Notes: generated by a model not told the origin, from the sequence alone. A stretch of 64,000 bases of DNA from DATNPH01 sp036703315 (GCA_036703315.1 DATNPH010000215.1:14405-78404), one strand, 5' to 3'; counted from the first letter of the stretch, positions 54,199-63,931 are shown. Translations and numbers: made by a program.

Positions 54199-55158
54199 TC
54201 ACCAGTCCCACATCACTGAATTATCGTCCAGATGCTCGGTAACGAGCCGCCCTATTGCGTCAATTTCTTGTAGTTCATCAGCAGACAACTTAACTACAGC
54301 CGCTTTAGCATTTTGAGTCGCTTGCTGGGCATTGCGCGCTCCGGCAATTGCATTCGATTGTGGCTGAGCAATTAACCAAGCGAGAGACAACTGAGCGAGA
54401 GTACACTGATGACGTTCTGCAATAGGACGAAGCTTATCTAGAGCTTGCTGCGCTCGTTCGTAGTTTTCACCCTTAAAAAGCTTATTATCTCTCCGATTAT
54501 CGCCCTCTGCAAATGTATGACCCCGTTCAAACTTACCGGTTAGAAGTCCCTGAGCTAATGAAGAGTAGGCAAGGATAGAGATAGTGTTCTCCACACAGTA
54601 AGGCATGGCGTCTTGTTCCACTTGACGCCAAAACAGAGAGTAGGGCGGCTGTAAGCTATCAATTCGTCCGTACTGCGAAGCTTCTTCCAACTGAGCGCGA
54701 GAGAAATTAGACACGCCAATCGCCCGAATTTTGCCTTGCTCCTTCAACTTGTTCAATGCACTCATCGTTTCTTCAATTGGCACGACTTCACTATTGAAGG
54801 AACCAGAGGGCCAGTGAATTTGATACAAGTCAATGTAGTCTGTCTTCAGGTTTTTCAAGGAACCCTCACAAGCCTCGAACACCTGATCATATTTGAGATG
54901 ATTAGCAAACACCTTAGTCGCATAAGTCACTTGGTCACGGACATCTGATAAAGCTTGAGCGACAATTTGCTCGGAGTGACCCTTGCCGTATACCTCTGCT
55001 GTATCAACCGTGGTGATTCCCGCCTCAAAAGCAGCGCGTATGGCTTTTATCGTTTCGGCGTCTTCTATCCCTACCCACATGCTTTTCCCTGCCTGCCAAG
55101 TTCCCATAAGGATTGGGGTTATTTTGACATCAGAGGTGCCTAAGCGTGGTGTTTCCAT
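54199..55158 (-). CDS. Aldo/keto reductase
   Basis: A 319-residue NADPH-dependent reductase of the TIM-barrel superfamily. The tetrad is readable: Asp/Tyr in TVDTAEVYGKG, Lys in YATKVFAN and His in YQIHWPSGS. The C-terminal cofactor block has QSNAIAGARNAQQATQNAKA. Substrate class (small carbonyls or sugar aldehydes) is not determined. AGGAGTT lies 5-6 bases before the ATG, a strong ribosome site. It is separated from rpsU by a 106-base gap and is probably transcribed alone. Confidence 0.92.
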   Translation of the reverse strand: METPRLGTSDVKITPILMGTWQAGKSMWVGIEDAETIKAIRAAFEAGITTVDTAEVYGKGHSEQIVAQALSDVRDQVTYATKVFANHLKYDQVFEACEGSLKNLKTDYIDLYQIHWPSGSFNSEVVPIEETMSALNKLKEQGKIRAIGVSNFSRAQLEEASQYGRIDSLQPPYSLFWRQVEQDAMPYCVENTISILAYSSLAQGLLTGKFERGHTFAEGDNRRDNKLFKGENYERAQQALDKLRPIAERHQCTLAQLSLAWLIAQPQSNAIAGARNAQQATQNAKAAVVKLSADELQEIDAIGRLVTEHLDDNSVMWDW

Positions 55159-55581
55159 ACTTAACTCCTATAGTTTGGACAAACTGTGGCTCGGATCTTG
55201 ACGTGCTTAACCACAGATGAGACTGAAGTGGAATGCATTGGCGATCGCAAACCTCAGTGGCGGCGAAATAGCACCTCTACAAGTGCTAGCCCCTTAAACC
55301 GAATAAACACACATCAAATCATTATTTTTATTAACGTCAATTTGCGTCTATCGACGGTTCAGTCTTCAATTAAGACGCCATGAGCTTTGTACACAAAGAA
55401 GCTAGAAAATCTTTCTACCCTACTCACCACTCCCTACTCCCCATGAAAATTCTTTTTTTCCCCACTAAGCCCTAACCCCTAACCCCTCGCTTATTCTCTC
55501 CCTGGATGGGGGTAGACGTCTGTGGGTGGAGCTATTGTTCAGGGGTAGTGTGTATCTTAGTTAATTCGAAAGGAGAGTGAT
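55159..55581. other. Intergenic gap with heptamer repeats
   Basis: The 423 bases between the reductase and the DUF3611 gene contain no credible ORF. They hold the heptamer units listed separately (55422-55487). The DUF3611 gene has AAAGGAG about eight bases before its ATG. Confidence 0.5.
55422..55487. repeat. Heptamer repeats (ACTCNCC-type and CCCTAAC)
   Basis: ACTCACC-ACTCCCT-ACTCCCC (55422-55442) and, after a T-rich spacer, CCCTAAC twice plus CCCT (55470-55487) are STRR-type 7-base arrays. Confidence 0.65.
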
Positions 55582-56151
55582 ATGCAAACTAAGGTAAGGT
55601 CGTCCTCGATTTCGCCGGCTCAACAAAAAGTTATCACCACGTTTCGCTGGGTAGGCTGGCTTGCCTTTTGGGTAGAGTTAGGCTTGGTTGTTGCTATCAG
55701 CTTAGTGTTATTGTTTGCTTTCTCTGGCCGCAACTTTGCTACCCACACCCATACCGGAATTGGAATCGGAATATTTTGGGCTGTCTGTGGAGTGATAGCG
55801 CTGTGTTTCAACGTGTATGCATCGTTCCGTTACACTCGCATAGCCAGAGGTTTACGAAATCCTAATTCGGCTCTACATCCCAAGAAGTCAGATACTATTA
55901 AGTTTCTGCGACTCGCTGTGATTGTGAGTTTGGCAGGAATATTGTTATTCCTCTTAGGTGGTGGAGCAACGATGGGAGTCCTTGTCGCAAAATCTATATC
56001 TCAACCTCCAGGAGTGGCAATCACTGACCCATCAAGAATTATTCGAGCGCTTGACGTTTTTGTGGCAGTAGCCAATGTCAATGGTATTGCTGGTAATTTT
56101 GTAGGTGTTGTAACTTCGCTTGGACTGCTATCTTGGGCACATCGTCAGTAG
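55582..56151 (+). CDS. DUF3611 membrane protein
   Basis: A 189-residue protein with about four membrane spans, e.g. LAFWVELGLVVAISLVLLF, GIFWAVCGVIALCFNVYA, AVIVSLAGILLFLLGGGATM and FVGVVTSLGLLSWA. It matches the DUF3611 family, which is widespread in cyanobacteria and plant plastids, with members near the thylakoid or envelope and no known activity. The central RYTRIARGLRNPNSALHPKK loop is the conserved cytosolic part. AAAGGAG stands eight bases before the ATG. Confidence 0.85.
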   Translation: MQTKVRSSSISPAQQKVITTFRWVGWLAFWVELGLVVAISLVLLFAFSGRNFATHTHTGIGIGIFWAVCGVIALCFNVYASFRYTRIARGLRNPNSALHPKKSDTIKFLRLAVIVSLAGILLFLLGGGATMGVLVAKSISQPPGVAITDPSRIIRALDVFVAVANVNGIAGNFVGVVTSLGLLSWAHRQ

Positions 56152-56371
56152 CTACTTAAGGTTAGGGTTGGTTGCTCAAATATTGTAAGTTGTTTAGAAA
56201 AAATCTTCACTCACTATAGATGCGATCGCTACTTTATTTGAAGGGTATAAATGTTCTACCTTCTTTTCTGAATAATAGACAATGGTAGGCGAAAATCTTG
56301 CAGTACCTAGAGTTTAACCAATTCCTTACTCCCCAAAAGGCAGCGGGTAAGCGGGAAAGATTAGAGATAAA

Positions 56372-57451
56372 CTAGGGAGTCGGCGTTTCACTGTTAGTAA
56401 TTGATGACTCTTCGGAAGAATAGTCTTTTTCATTTTTGTGCCAGTTATTGAGCACATCTTTAATTAGGACTTCATTCACCCAAATTTTGAATACAATCAC
56501 TAGCGGTACCGAAAGAAATACACCTAAAAAGCCAAAAAAGTTGCCAAAAATTATCACTGATAACAAGGTAAATACTGGCAGCAAAGAAACCTGTTGCCTC
56601 ATAACGAATGGCACTAGAAGATAAGCCTCAAACTGCTGAATCAACAGGTACAGAACTAGCACTGCAACGGGTTTCCAAGGGTCAGCGAGTAGGGCAACTG
56701 CCATCGGTGGTATCACACTCAAAATTGGTCCGACATTAGGGATAAACTCTAATAAGCCTGCCAAGAGGGCATTAGCTAACGCCAGTCGTACATCCAAAAT
56801 CGACAGACCAATAAAGCTCACCGTACCAATGGCTGCCATTTGAATGAGAGTGGCTGTCATCCAGCCTACTAGAGTCACTTCACACTCACAGAGAATCTCA
56901 TCTACACGCCGACGATAAAAGGCAGGAAATAGCAGTATAAAGCCTCGTCGGTATGGCGTAGGATTCGCCAAAAACATGATTGTTAGAATCAAAACCAGCA
57001 ATAGGTTAAGAAGAATTGTCAGAAAGTCAGAAAACCAGTTATACGCATTGCCCAATAACTTAGTTACTAACGGTTGAAGTCTTGGAATAAGATTACCTAA
57101 GTTACTGAAATCTAAAAATTGCGCTGGTATAAAGGTTTGCAGCGAATTAAGCCAGTTACGCGCTCGTTGTAACAGGCTTGGCACGAGGTTGATCAATTGT
57201 TCCAATTGCTCAGCAAAGGCTGGCCCAACCACGGCAAAGATGCCAAATAAGATTGCCAGTAAAGTAAGAACCGTTACTACAATAGCGACGCCTCGCTTGA
57301 CTCCCCGTTCCTGAAGCAATCGCACGACTCGGTTTAAGACGACTGCAAAAACCACTGCGGCAAACACCAGCAGAAGAATTTGCTGGATCCGCCACAATAT
57401 ATAGAGAGAAACTGCAAAGGCGAGTAAGCCAATCAATTTCCCTAAACTCAC
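56372..57451 (-). CDS. AI-2E family transporter (PerM/YhhT-like)
   Basis: A 359-residue permease-like protein with about eight spans, such as LIGLLAFAVSLYILWRI, VVFAVVLNRVVRLLQERG, TILLNLLLVLILTIMFLANP and FTLLSVIIFGNFFGFLGVFL. The conserved LALANALLAGLLEFIPNVGP is diagnostic of the family. Members were named for a proposed autoinducer-2 export role, though many act in Na+/H+ exchange or have unknown substrates. The start is GTG at 57451, with GGAGGC upstream. It stands alone on its strand between two plus-strand genes. Confidence 0.9.
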   Translation of the reverse strand: MSLGKLIGLLAFAVSLYILWRIQQILLLVFAAVVFAVVLNRVVRLLQERGVKRGVAIVVTVLTLLAILFGIFAVVGPAFAEQLEQLINLVPSLLQRARNWLNSLQTFIPAQFLDFSNLGNLIPRLQPLVTKLLGNAYNWFSDFLTILLNLLLVLILTIMFLANPTPYRRGFILLFPAFYRRRVDEILCECEVTLVGWMTATLIQMAAIGTVSFIGLSILDVRLALANALLAGLLEFIPNVGPILSVIPPMAVALLADPWKPVAVLVLYLLIQQFEAYLLVPFVMRQQVSLLPVFTLLSVIIFGNFFGFLGVFLSVPLVIVFKIWVNEVLIKDVLNNWHKNEKDYSSEESSITNSETPTP

Positions 57452-57610
57452 ACCACTGCCTCCATTTTTTGAGTTATTGCAAGCGATTTTACTGTGTTAT
57501 GGCTGTTTAGAGAGCATCTAAATGGCTGAGTACAAAATCTCGCCTTAGGTCGATCCATATTTTATTGCTTTGCCTTACTAAATTCTTGATGGCGGTAATA
57601 TCCTTATTGA

Positions 57611-58627
57611 TTATTGATTACTTTTGGCAGACCAAACGGGTAGTTGGTTAACCTGTTGAAGTGTTAAATCTACATAAGTCATGCCATTAGCTCCGACAAG
57701 CTTTTCACCAAAATAGCCTTCAGAGCCATCATGAGTGTGAGAACCACTAAGGTGTACAGTATAGTCACCCTGCTGACGGGCTTGATTAAACGGAGAGCCG
57801 ACAGACCAGGGCCAGCGCGAAGGAAAGACAATTTTCCCTATATCCTCAACCCAGTCTCGACGACCGTGAAGATGGTAAACATGTTCAGCCGCGTTGAAGC
57901 CATCCGTACCCGTAAAAACACCTCCAACAGAAACTACAGTGATTTGCGTATCCAACCATTGGTCAAGATAATGGGCTGCACCAAGGGCAACTTGTGCGCC
58001 ACCACTAGTACCAATGAGAATGATCTTCAGAGGTTGACGAGATGAAAGGGGTATGGGATGGGCTACATTCATCCGGTCAATGATAGCAGTAGCAATTCCC
58101 TGATTATAAATAGGGCCATAGCGAGGGTCTGCGGAGATGGCAAATCGCCATAGATTACGGATTTTGATCAGTATGTCTGCTATCCCTAACCAGCCCTCTG
58201 CCTTATTGGCAAAGCGCCACAGGGGAGCCAAAACTCGCTTCCCCCCTAGATTTTCATTAGCTACCGAATAAGGAAAGACATCTGAGACGGCAACGCAATT
58301 GGGATGAGCCTGAACTAAATGAGCTAGAAAAAATTCTTCTCCAGGAGTCAGCTCATTGGCAGAAAAATCTCCTACTCCTGATAAAAAAACAATATAACAA
58401 TTAATATTCGAGGACTTGGTAACTGAGCTTGTTTTCTGCTTCGGAAGTACACTTTTAAATTGGTTCTTTTTAAGACCTAGGCTCTCAGCTCCCTGGTTCA
58501 GCCACCATACTAAAGTTCCCACCGGTGAGAAAGTTCCCCAGGCTAGGAGTATTATTCCTGTTAGGAGCAATAGCTTTAAGGTTCCACCCCGAAGCCAGAG
58601 GAGTATTCGTCCGAGTAACTGTAGCAT
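57611..58627 (-). CDS. Alpha/beta-hydrolase-like membrane-anchored protein
   Basis: This protein of about 338 residues has an N-terminal membrane segment (LLGRILLWLRGGTLKLLLLTGIIL). The rest resembles an alpha/beta-hydrolase fold: YIVFLSGVGDFSANELTP, then LKIILIGTSGGAQVALGAAHY, where GTSGG is the likely nucleophile elbow. HLSGSHTHDGSEGYFG supplies a candidate catalytic His. The substrate is not known. The frame extends to a TTG at 58714; ATG at 58627 is preferred because it removes a 29-residue lead with no ribosome site. Divergent from the Yip1-like gene on the right. Confidence 0.7.
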   Translation of the reverse strand: MLQLLGRILLWLRGGTLKLLLLTGIILLAWGTFSPVGTLVWWLNQGAESLGLKKNQFKSVLPKQKTSSVTKSSNINCYIVFLSGVGDFSANELTPGEEFFLAHLVQAHPNCVAVSDVFPYSVANENLGGKRVLAPLWRFANKAEGWLGIADILIKIRNLWRFAISADPRYGPIYNQGIATAIIDRMNVAHPIPLSSRQPLKIILIGTSGGAQVALGAAHYLDQWLDTQITVVSVGGVFTGTDGFNAAEHVYHLHGRRDWVEDIGKIVFPSRWPWSVGSPFNQARQQGDYTVHLSGSHTHDGSEGYFGEKLVGANGMTYVDLTLQQVNQLPVWSAKSNQ

Positions 58628-58767
58628 TACTATAATGTTTAGGCATCTAATAGACGTTTTAACCAACAAATCCCTACTAACAATAGGTTGCACTTTTTGT
58701 TGTATATTGCTCAATAAAGCAGTGTTTTATTAAGACTGTCATCTATCGTAAGCTGTAGGAATTTATT

Positions 58768-59337
58768 GTGAGTGGGAAAGATTCACAAGGAAGTTTGTGT
58801 AAGACTCTGGGGAAAGCACTTGCTTTGAATGGAGATTTTTTTGAGCATGCTCCCAATACGCAGAGAAACCGTCGAATAGCTCGAACAATTGTGATTTTAG
58901 CAGCGGTTTCCCATGCTCTGGGAAGTACGCTGATCTTACTGATTAATCGTGCCACACTCCCAATTTTGCTGTTAGCGCTAATAATTAATAGTTTGAGTGT
59001 GGTAGTAGGCTACTATTTTTGGGGGATAACTATCTGGAAAATTGGGCAGTGGCTCAAACGGTATTCATTAAGTTATGCAGAGCTACTGATTCCAATTGGC
59101 TTTGCCTATGCTCCCCAAATACTAAACTTTTTAACGTTGATTCCCTTGTTAGGACGACCGATTGAGATTGTATTAGCAGTCTGGAGTTTACTAGCTGTTA
59201 TTGTGGCAGTTCGTCAAGGTTTAGATATTAGCACAGGCTGGGCTACAGTTATTTGTTTGGTAGGGTGGCCTCTTATTCAAGTGGCGATCGGGTTTGTCCA
59301 AGTCTTGGAACAGTCCTTAGCCAAATCAGCGACTTAA
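58768..59337 (+). CDS. Yip1-like membrane protein
   Basis: A 189-residue protein with several hydrophobic spans: TIVILAAVSHALGSTLILL, LPILLLALIINSLSVVVGYY, LLIPIGFAYAPQILNFLTLI and TVICLVGWPLIQVAIGFVQV. The layout is that of the bacterial Yip1-domain family. The start is GTG at 58768, with TAGGAAT upstream. No enzyme motif. It shares the divergent gap with the hydrolase-like gene, which hints at a joint membrane task. Confidence 0.7.
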   Translation: MSGKDSQGSLCKTLGKALALNGDFFEHAPNTQRNRRIARTIVILAAVSHALGSTLILLINRATLPILLLALIINSLSVVVGYYFWGITIWKIGQWLKRYSLSYAELLIPIGFAYAPQILNFLTLIPLLGRPIEIVLAVWSLLAVIVAVRQGLDISTGWATVICLVGWPLIQVAIGFVQVLEQSLAKSAT

Positions 59338-59410
59338 GCATGAACGTGACTGACCGTTGGCAATTACTGAATCGGTAAACTTAGATCTGTCTCGAAAATT
59401 GCAGGAATAG

Positions 59411-59441
59411 GTGCTAGGTGTTAGGCGTTAGGCGTTAGGGG
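59411..59441 (+). repeat. Heptamer repeat, GCGTTAG-type
   Basis: GTGCTAG-GTGTTAG-GCGTTAG-GCGTTAG-GGG runs at 59411-59441 in the gap between the Yip1-like and metalloprotease genes. It is another STRR-type 7-base array. Confidence 0.7.
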
Positions 59442-59518
59442 AGAGAAATTTTCATTGCAACGTTTGTGTCCTTTGGACATGGGCGTCTAATCTGAAAATA
59501 GGGAATGGGGAACTTATA

Positions 59519-62275
59519 TTACCGCGCTTGGATCTGAGCATCCAACGCTTTACTAATGCGAACGTATGTTTCTTCCAAGTGAGCCTTTGTATAAGTGTCC
59601 ATATCCCTGCCATGCCTTCTCAGGTCAGAGGTGATGCTTCTTTGCAATTCGTGTAATCTATACCACGCTAATGTCCGGGCATCCTCAGGTACATCAGTCG
59701 TCCGCAACACCATACTCGTTAAGCGGTTCAGGTGATCCCGTTGCAAGGAGCGGCGGATACTGGATATCTTCATCGATTTTTCATCGGGTTGTAGTACCTC
59801 TGTCCAGATACTCTGCTCCAATGTCTTAAACAGTTCCGGCAATGTCAACGCCTGATTGGCTTCGCTCTTGAGTTCGAGGTCGCGTAAGCGAGTTAGGCGA
59901 TCGCTTGAAAGCAAATCTCTCAACACCCGACTCTGCAAAAAGAAAATACTATCGTGAATTGGATAATCCAAGCGATCGACCCGCACATCATTCCCCCAAT
60001 CCCACCAACGCGAGGGGGCTAACTTGTTCAACAACTGCGGCGAAAATTTAAAGATATCTGCAGCAAACACATACTTCTGCAACGCTGAGAGTGCCTCTCG
60101 CTGCTTGGCTATCGGTACGGGTTCAAAGGGTAATTTCCCATTTGGATCTCCCGCGTAGTTGCGGTAAAACGACTGTCCACCTATATATTTTGTGATGAAA
60201 TATATGTTTTGGAAATAGTGCAAAAATATTCTATCAAACAGCTCACTCAGCTCACTGTAACTTTCACCATCGGCTGGGTAACGCTTCTCTAAGCGTTGCC
60301 ACATGGCATGTGCATTATCCAGTTGCGTTTGGGAATAGCTTAGGACATCGCTGCTCATGTCCCAACGGTTGGCATTGGGGTCAAGGTCATAGATATCCTC
60401 ATCCGTAGCATAGGCTAGTTCTGGGTTAGCTGAACGTTTGGCAATGTCCTCCAAAAAGCGTCCTTCAGCGATAGGAACTAGGGCATTGCTTTCTTTGTAG
60501 CCATATTCGATCGCCCACTCATCATAAGAACCAACAGAAGCCGGAAAATAGTCTCCCTGCGGCATCCCCCGTGGTGCCAAGTTGATCGGCAGATAGTCCA
60601 TTACTGAGTTGACAAGCCCTTTAGTCTTGGTGATGCTGGGATTGTTCAACTCCTGTGGATTTAAGAGTGTACTACCCCGAAAGTTGTGACGCAAACCTAG
60701 GGTATGTCCTACTTCATGGGCAATTACCCAGCGCAATCGTTGATGTACATAGTCCTGCATCTGGTCACCCTGGAACAAGGCATCCTGGAGAAGTGACATC
60801 CCCATCTCATCAATAGTGAACTGTCGAATCGACTCCATGCCATAGCAAAGATCATGGTTACTTGCCAGTTGTGAGAGTACGAGATTTCCTTGGGATGACT
60901 CTTGATTCCTGGCTCCTGGTTGGCAAAGCTTACCTGAGCCAATTAAGGTTGACAACAAGGAATTCTGCTCAGATTGATTCTGTTCAACCAAGAGGCGATA
61001 ATCCTGCTGGATTGAACGCACGAAATTGGCATCTACGATAATATCGGCATCCAAGATTTCTCCGGTTAAGGGGTTAACTCGTATCGGCCCCCTCGCAAAA
61101 AATCCATCCAAAGAATTGAACCAACGAATCGTGTTGTAGCGCACATCAGCCGGATCCCAATCTGCCTTATCTGGCATTTGCTGCACTTGAATCGCATCCT
61201 TAAATCCAGCCCTCTCAAAGGCTTTATTCCACATCAGCACTCCCTCACGGATCGCCTCGCGGTATTCCACGGGTACGGCATTCTCAATCCAAAACACAAT
61301 TGGTTTTTTGGGAGGAGACAGCGAGGAGTTAGGATTTTGTTTTTCTAACTGCCAGCGATTGATGTAACGTACAAACGAGTCACGGCGTTTGTTGTTGGAG
61401 AAGTCTTGGTAAGCTGTAAAGAAATAACCAATCCGCTGATCAGCTAAACGTGGACGGTAACTCTTATTTGCACTAAGCTGCGAGAGACTATAACGAACAC
61501 GAAGGGTAAGTGCGCGGCTATCAGGTAGAGTGGCTAGGTCTACCCCTTTGCCATCACTAAGGGAGAACCCATAAACCGTTTCCACTTCGACATTTGCAGG
61601 AAAAGCTTTGGTGCTACCGAAATAGGACTTATTCGCGTCGAATTGGTAGTTGCCTTTCAATGAGGACTTTAACAGAGGTGTCAATCCCGGCAAATCGGTC
61701 AACATCAAGTCGCCTAAATCGATGAGGAGGGTTTTCCGTGTGGGATGAATGCTTTTAATCGCAAGCGAGTAAAGAACAGAATCGCTAAATGAACGATCAA
61801 GCGATCGCGCTTGAGGATCACCCAGTTCAGTGCGAAAATTCACATTGCGAATCACAAAATGTAAATTACTATTCGTCCGGCGGAAATAGAACAGCAGATT
61901 TTGCAGAGGCAGTCCACTATATAGTCCCCGTTCCCCGATACCTGATTCCATCGTCACTGTGGCAAGGAAGTTTTTGTTCAGCTGTTCGGGGTTGACTTCC
62001 AGGTAGGTTTTACCGGTATCTTGGTTCCGGTATAGGGTGAACAGTCCTTCCAACTTTTCAGCATCTTTGACTACTTTGTCGAACGGCTGAAACTGGGAGT
62101 TTGAGCTATCTTCCGCCTTTGCCTGAGACACCACAAACTCTGAGGGCTGGGCTTTTGTCACCTGTGGCGTCAAGAGTTGCTGCGCCTGTAAGGGCAATGC
62201 CTGTTTTAGCTCAATAAGCCCTATCCATAAAAATATGCTGAGTAAAAATAACACCCACAAGGGCACTCTTTTCAT
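59519..62275 (-). CDS. Secreted zinc metalloprotease (DUF4953/DUF5117-like)
   Basis: A large exported enzyme of about 918 residues. A signal or anchor peptide is at the start (VPLWVLFLLSIFLWIGLIEL). The N-terminal ~400 residues are beta-rich (DUF5118/DUF5117-like; TYLEVNPEQLNKNFLATVT). The catalytic part carries HEVGHTLGLRHNFRGSTLLN, a HExxHxxGxxH-type zinc site, followed by NSVMDYLPINLAP with a Met-turn-like MDY. This places it with metzincin-like proteins. The remaining 350 residues are helical. The GTG at 62287 is an alternative start. Substrate unknown. Confidence 0.88.
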   Translation of the reverse strand: MKRVPLWVLFLLSIFLWIGLIELKQALPLQAQQLLTPQVTKAQPSEFVVSQAKAEDSSNSQFQPFDKVVKDAEKLEGLFTLYRNQDTGKTYLEVNPEQLNKNFLATVTMESGIGERGLYSGLPLQNLLFYFRRTNSNLHFVIRNVNFRTELGDPQARSLDRSFSDSVLYSLAIKSIHPTRKTLLIDLGDLMLTDLPGLTPLLKSSLKGNYQFDANKSYFGSTKAFPANVEVETVYGFSLSDGKGVDLATLPDSRALTLRVRYSLSQLSANKSYRPRLADQRIGYFFTAYQDFSNNKRRDSFVRYINRWQLEKQNPNSSLSPPKKPIVFWIENAVPVEYREAIREGVLMWNKAFERAGFKDAIQVQQMPDKADWDPADVRYNTIRWFNSLDGFFARGPIRVNPLTGEILDADIIVDANFVRSIQQDYRLLVEQNQSEQNSLLSTLIGSGKLCQPGARNQESSQGNLVLSQLASNHDLCYGMESIRQFTIDEMGMSLLQDALFQGDQMQDYVHQRLRWVIAHEVGHTLGLRHNFRGSTLLNPQELNNPSITKTKGLVNSVMDYLPINLAPRGMPQGDYFPASVGSYDEWAIEYGYKESNALVPIAEGRFLEDIAKRSANPELAYATDEDIYDLDPNANRWDMSSDVLSYSQTQLDNAHAMWQRLEKRYPADGESYSELSELFDRIFLHYFQNIYFITKYIGGQSFYRNYAGDPNGKLPFEPVPIAKQREALSALQKYVFAADIFKFSPQLLNKLAPSRWWDWGNDVRVDRLDYPIHDSIFFLQSRVLRDLLSSDRLTRLRDLELKSEANQALTLPELFKTLEQSIWTEVLQPDEKSMKISSIRRSLQRDHLNRLTSMVLRTTDVPEDARTLAWYRLHELQRSITSDLRRHGRDMDTYTKAHLEETYVRISKALDAQIQAR

Positions 62276-62287
62276 CCGCTCAATCAC

Positions 62288-62733
62288 CCTTTAAGTTTAA
62301 GTCTATCTAGCTCGGTAGATGCCTCCAATCCCACCACCGAGAGGTAATGGTTTGTCCGGCAAGTGCTAGTCGCTATTCATTGCCTGTAATATTCGGAATG
62401 CTCAGCTATTCCCGTAGAGCAAGCTGCAATCTGACTTTCCCTACTCTGAACCTTTCCTCCTTATTTCAATCTGCACTATAAACACCGTTAGTGCCAAGTT
62501 GGTGATGGTTCAATATTAGGACTTATTGCATTGACAATAACGCATAAATGTGCATTGACCCTAACCGAATACTAGGAGCTAGAGGGTGCCAGGAGGAGAT
62601 AAATAAGCTATTCTAATTTTAGAAATATCAGTCTTTAGAGGTAGGTTAGTAAACTGTTAGTTTCCTACTCTGGCAGGATAAGAGTCAAAATTCTTAATTT
62701 TCATTTAAGAATTGTTTTATCAAGGGGTTAGCC
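62288..62733. other. Intergenic gap without a gene
   Basis: The 446 bases between the metalloprotease gene and the small membrane protein hold no credible ORF, hairpin or repeat array. Promoters for both divergent genes should be here; none is clear by eye. Confidence 0.5.
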
Positions 62734-62973
62734 ATGTGTCTTCTCAACCCAATCAGTTATCAAGAACTACTTTTAGTACTGACAGGGGTTTACTTATTAA
62801 CAGCTCTCTACTATTTCACTAACTGGTTTATTGTTTTCAAGCAGGAGACTAGCTTGTCTTCAACTGAAAAGGGATTGCTGTGGGGAGTCTTGGTTTTGGG
62901 AACTCTATTGTGGCCAATTGTTGTTCCGCTTTCTCAGTTGGAGAAACAAACCTTGGGTCAACAGCCGTTCTAG
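62734..62973 (+). CDS. Small two-span membrane protein
   Basis: A 79-residue protein with two hydrophobic stretches: LLLVLTGVYLLTALYYFTNW (about 13-32) and LLWGVLVLGTLLWPIVVPL (about 49-67), joined by a charged loop QETSLSSTEKG. AAGGGG lies about seven bases before the ATG. I do not recognise the family. It is followed by the ACTAACC repeat element. Confidence 0.65.
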   Translation: MCLLNPISYQELLLVLTGVYLLTALYYFTNWFIVFKQETSLSSTEKGLLWGVLVLGTLLWPIVVPLSQLEKQTLGQQPF

Positions 62974-62988
62974 AGGTGGATTAAGCTC

Positions 62989-63215
62989 ATCCCCCGGTTG
63001 AAGTCGGGGATTTCACGTTAGTAGGCGAGTAGGGGAGTGGACTTTCTTATCCAAAAATGGCTAGTTACGATCTACTAACCACTAACCACTAACCACTAAC
63101 CACTAACCACTAACCACTAACCACTAACCACTAACCACTAACCACTAACCACTAACCACTCCCTGACTCGCATTTCCTCCCCCGATTGAAATAGGAGGGC
63201 TTCCATGCGGGTCAG
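62989..63215. mobile_element. IS200/IS605-like remnant with heptamer core
   Basis: The left end holds a hairpin CCCCG (62992-62996) with CGGGG (63005-63009). The right end has CTGACTCGCAT (63163-63173) pairing with ATGCGGGTCAG (63205-63215), 10 of 11, with an inner CCTCC/GGAGG. Between them lies the ACTAACC array. Structured ends of this kind resemble the hairpins of IS200/IS605 elements whose transposase is missing. The same layout appears at 35596-35790. Confidence 0.55.
63074..63157 (+). repeat. Twelve perfect ACTAACC heptamers
   Basis: Exactly 84 bases of ACTAACC repeated 12 times without error, then a partial ACT. Perfect identity over 12 units means recent expansion or strong maintenance. 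Confidence 0.95.
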
Positions 63216-63346
63216 AGTCTAAATTACAAATTCCTTAAGCCGCTTCAGTAGAATCTGTGCGATCGCAAAAATCATCCACTGCATCGCACGCTAGCTTAAT
63301 AGACGTTGCGCAATCGGGATAGCGATCGCAATCATTGTAGAGACTA

Positions 63347-63715
63347 TTACAACAGAGCCGGCTTGAGAGCTGCAAGCGCGCGTTTAATTTCTAACATCAA
63401 GACGCCTTGCTTAGCTGCCTTGCTCGCAAGGACAAGAAAAACTGCATCTTACCACAGCTAGTCAAAATGCTAAAGCCTTCTTCTCCTTCTACATAGATTC
63501 GATCAATTTCGCCTCTGGCAAATTCTCTACCAATGCGATCACCTAAAGATAGCATGGCAGCAGACATCGCTGATACCCGTTCCTCATCCATACCCCCTAA
63601 TAAGCTACTAGCCAAGGGTAAACCGTCAGGGGTGACCGTTAGCACCCTGAACATCTGTGGTTGTCGAAACAAAGTCTCGGAGGATATGCCCGAGTTTTTC
63701 CGTATTGATTGCCAT
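63347..63715 (-). pseudogene. Frameshifted roadblock/LC7-domain protein
   Basis: Read from ATG 63715, the N-terminus is MAINTEKLGHILRDFVSTTT, typical of cyanobacterial roadblock/LC7 proteins. The frame then breaks near 63625 and would stop at a TGA. The core TPDGLPLASSLLGGMDEERV and YVEGEEGFSILTSCG lies in another frame. The frame breaks back near 63455, and the C-terminus DAVFLVLASKAAKQGVLMLE is again in the frame of the start codon, ending with TAA at 63347. Two compensating indels (about 2 bases and 1 base lost) restore the frame. Alternatives are sequencing error or real decay. LC7 proteins control small GTPases or gliding and polarity. Confidence 0.75.
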
Positions 63716-63931
63716 TGTTGTATTCCTGCTCAAATTTCAGACTAGGCACCCTGCGTGGTGCGTACCCGAAATCAAAGGAGGGCGATCGCGGTTCTTCACA
63801 GCTACCTTCCTCCATGCTGATGCAACAAGCTTCAATGCTGGTTAAGTCTTGATGGAATTGAATTAAGCTATTGTTACAATCTCAGGTAGCTTAAAGCTGA
63901 CTCTTTCCCAGTTTTGGTGTTCTTGCAATCT

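Noticed and set aside
63226..63380. Cys-rich frame (YNDCDRYPDCATSIKLACDA) with a TTG start, on the minus strand downstream of the LC7 gene
   Set aside because: It overlaps the end of the LC7 gene, starts only at a TTG without a ribosome site, and contains two HIP1 octamers that bias the composition.
63397..63672. 91-residue LC7 ORF taken at face value
   Set aside because: Both ends disagree with the family, and the family ends are found in another frame at the expected distance, so a frameshifted gene is the better call.
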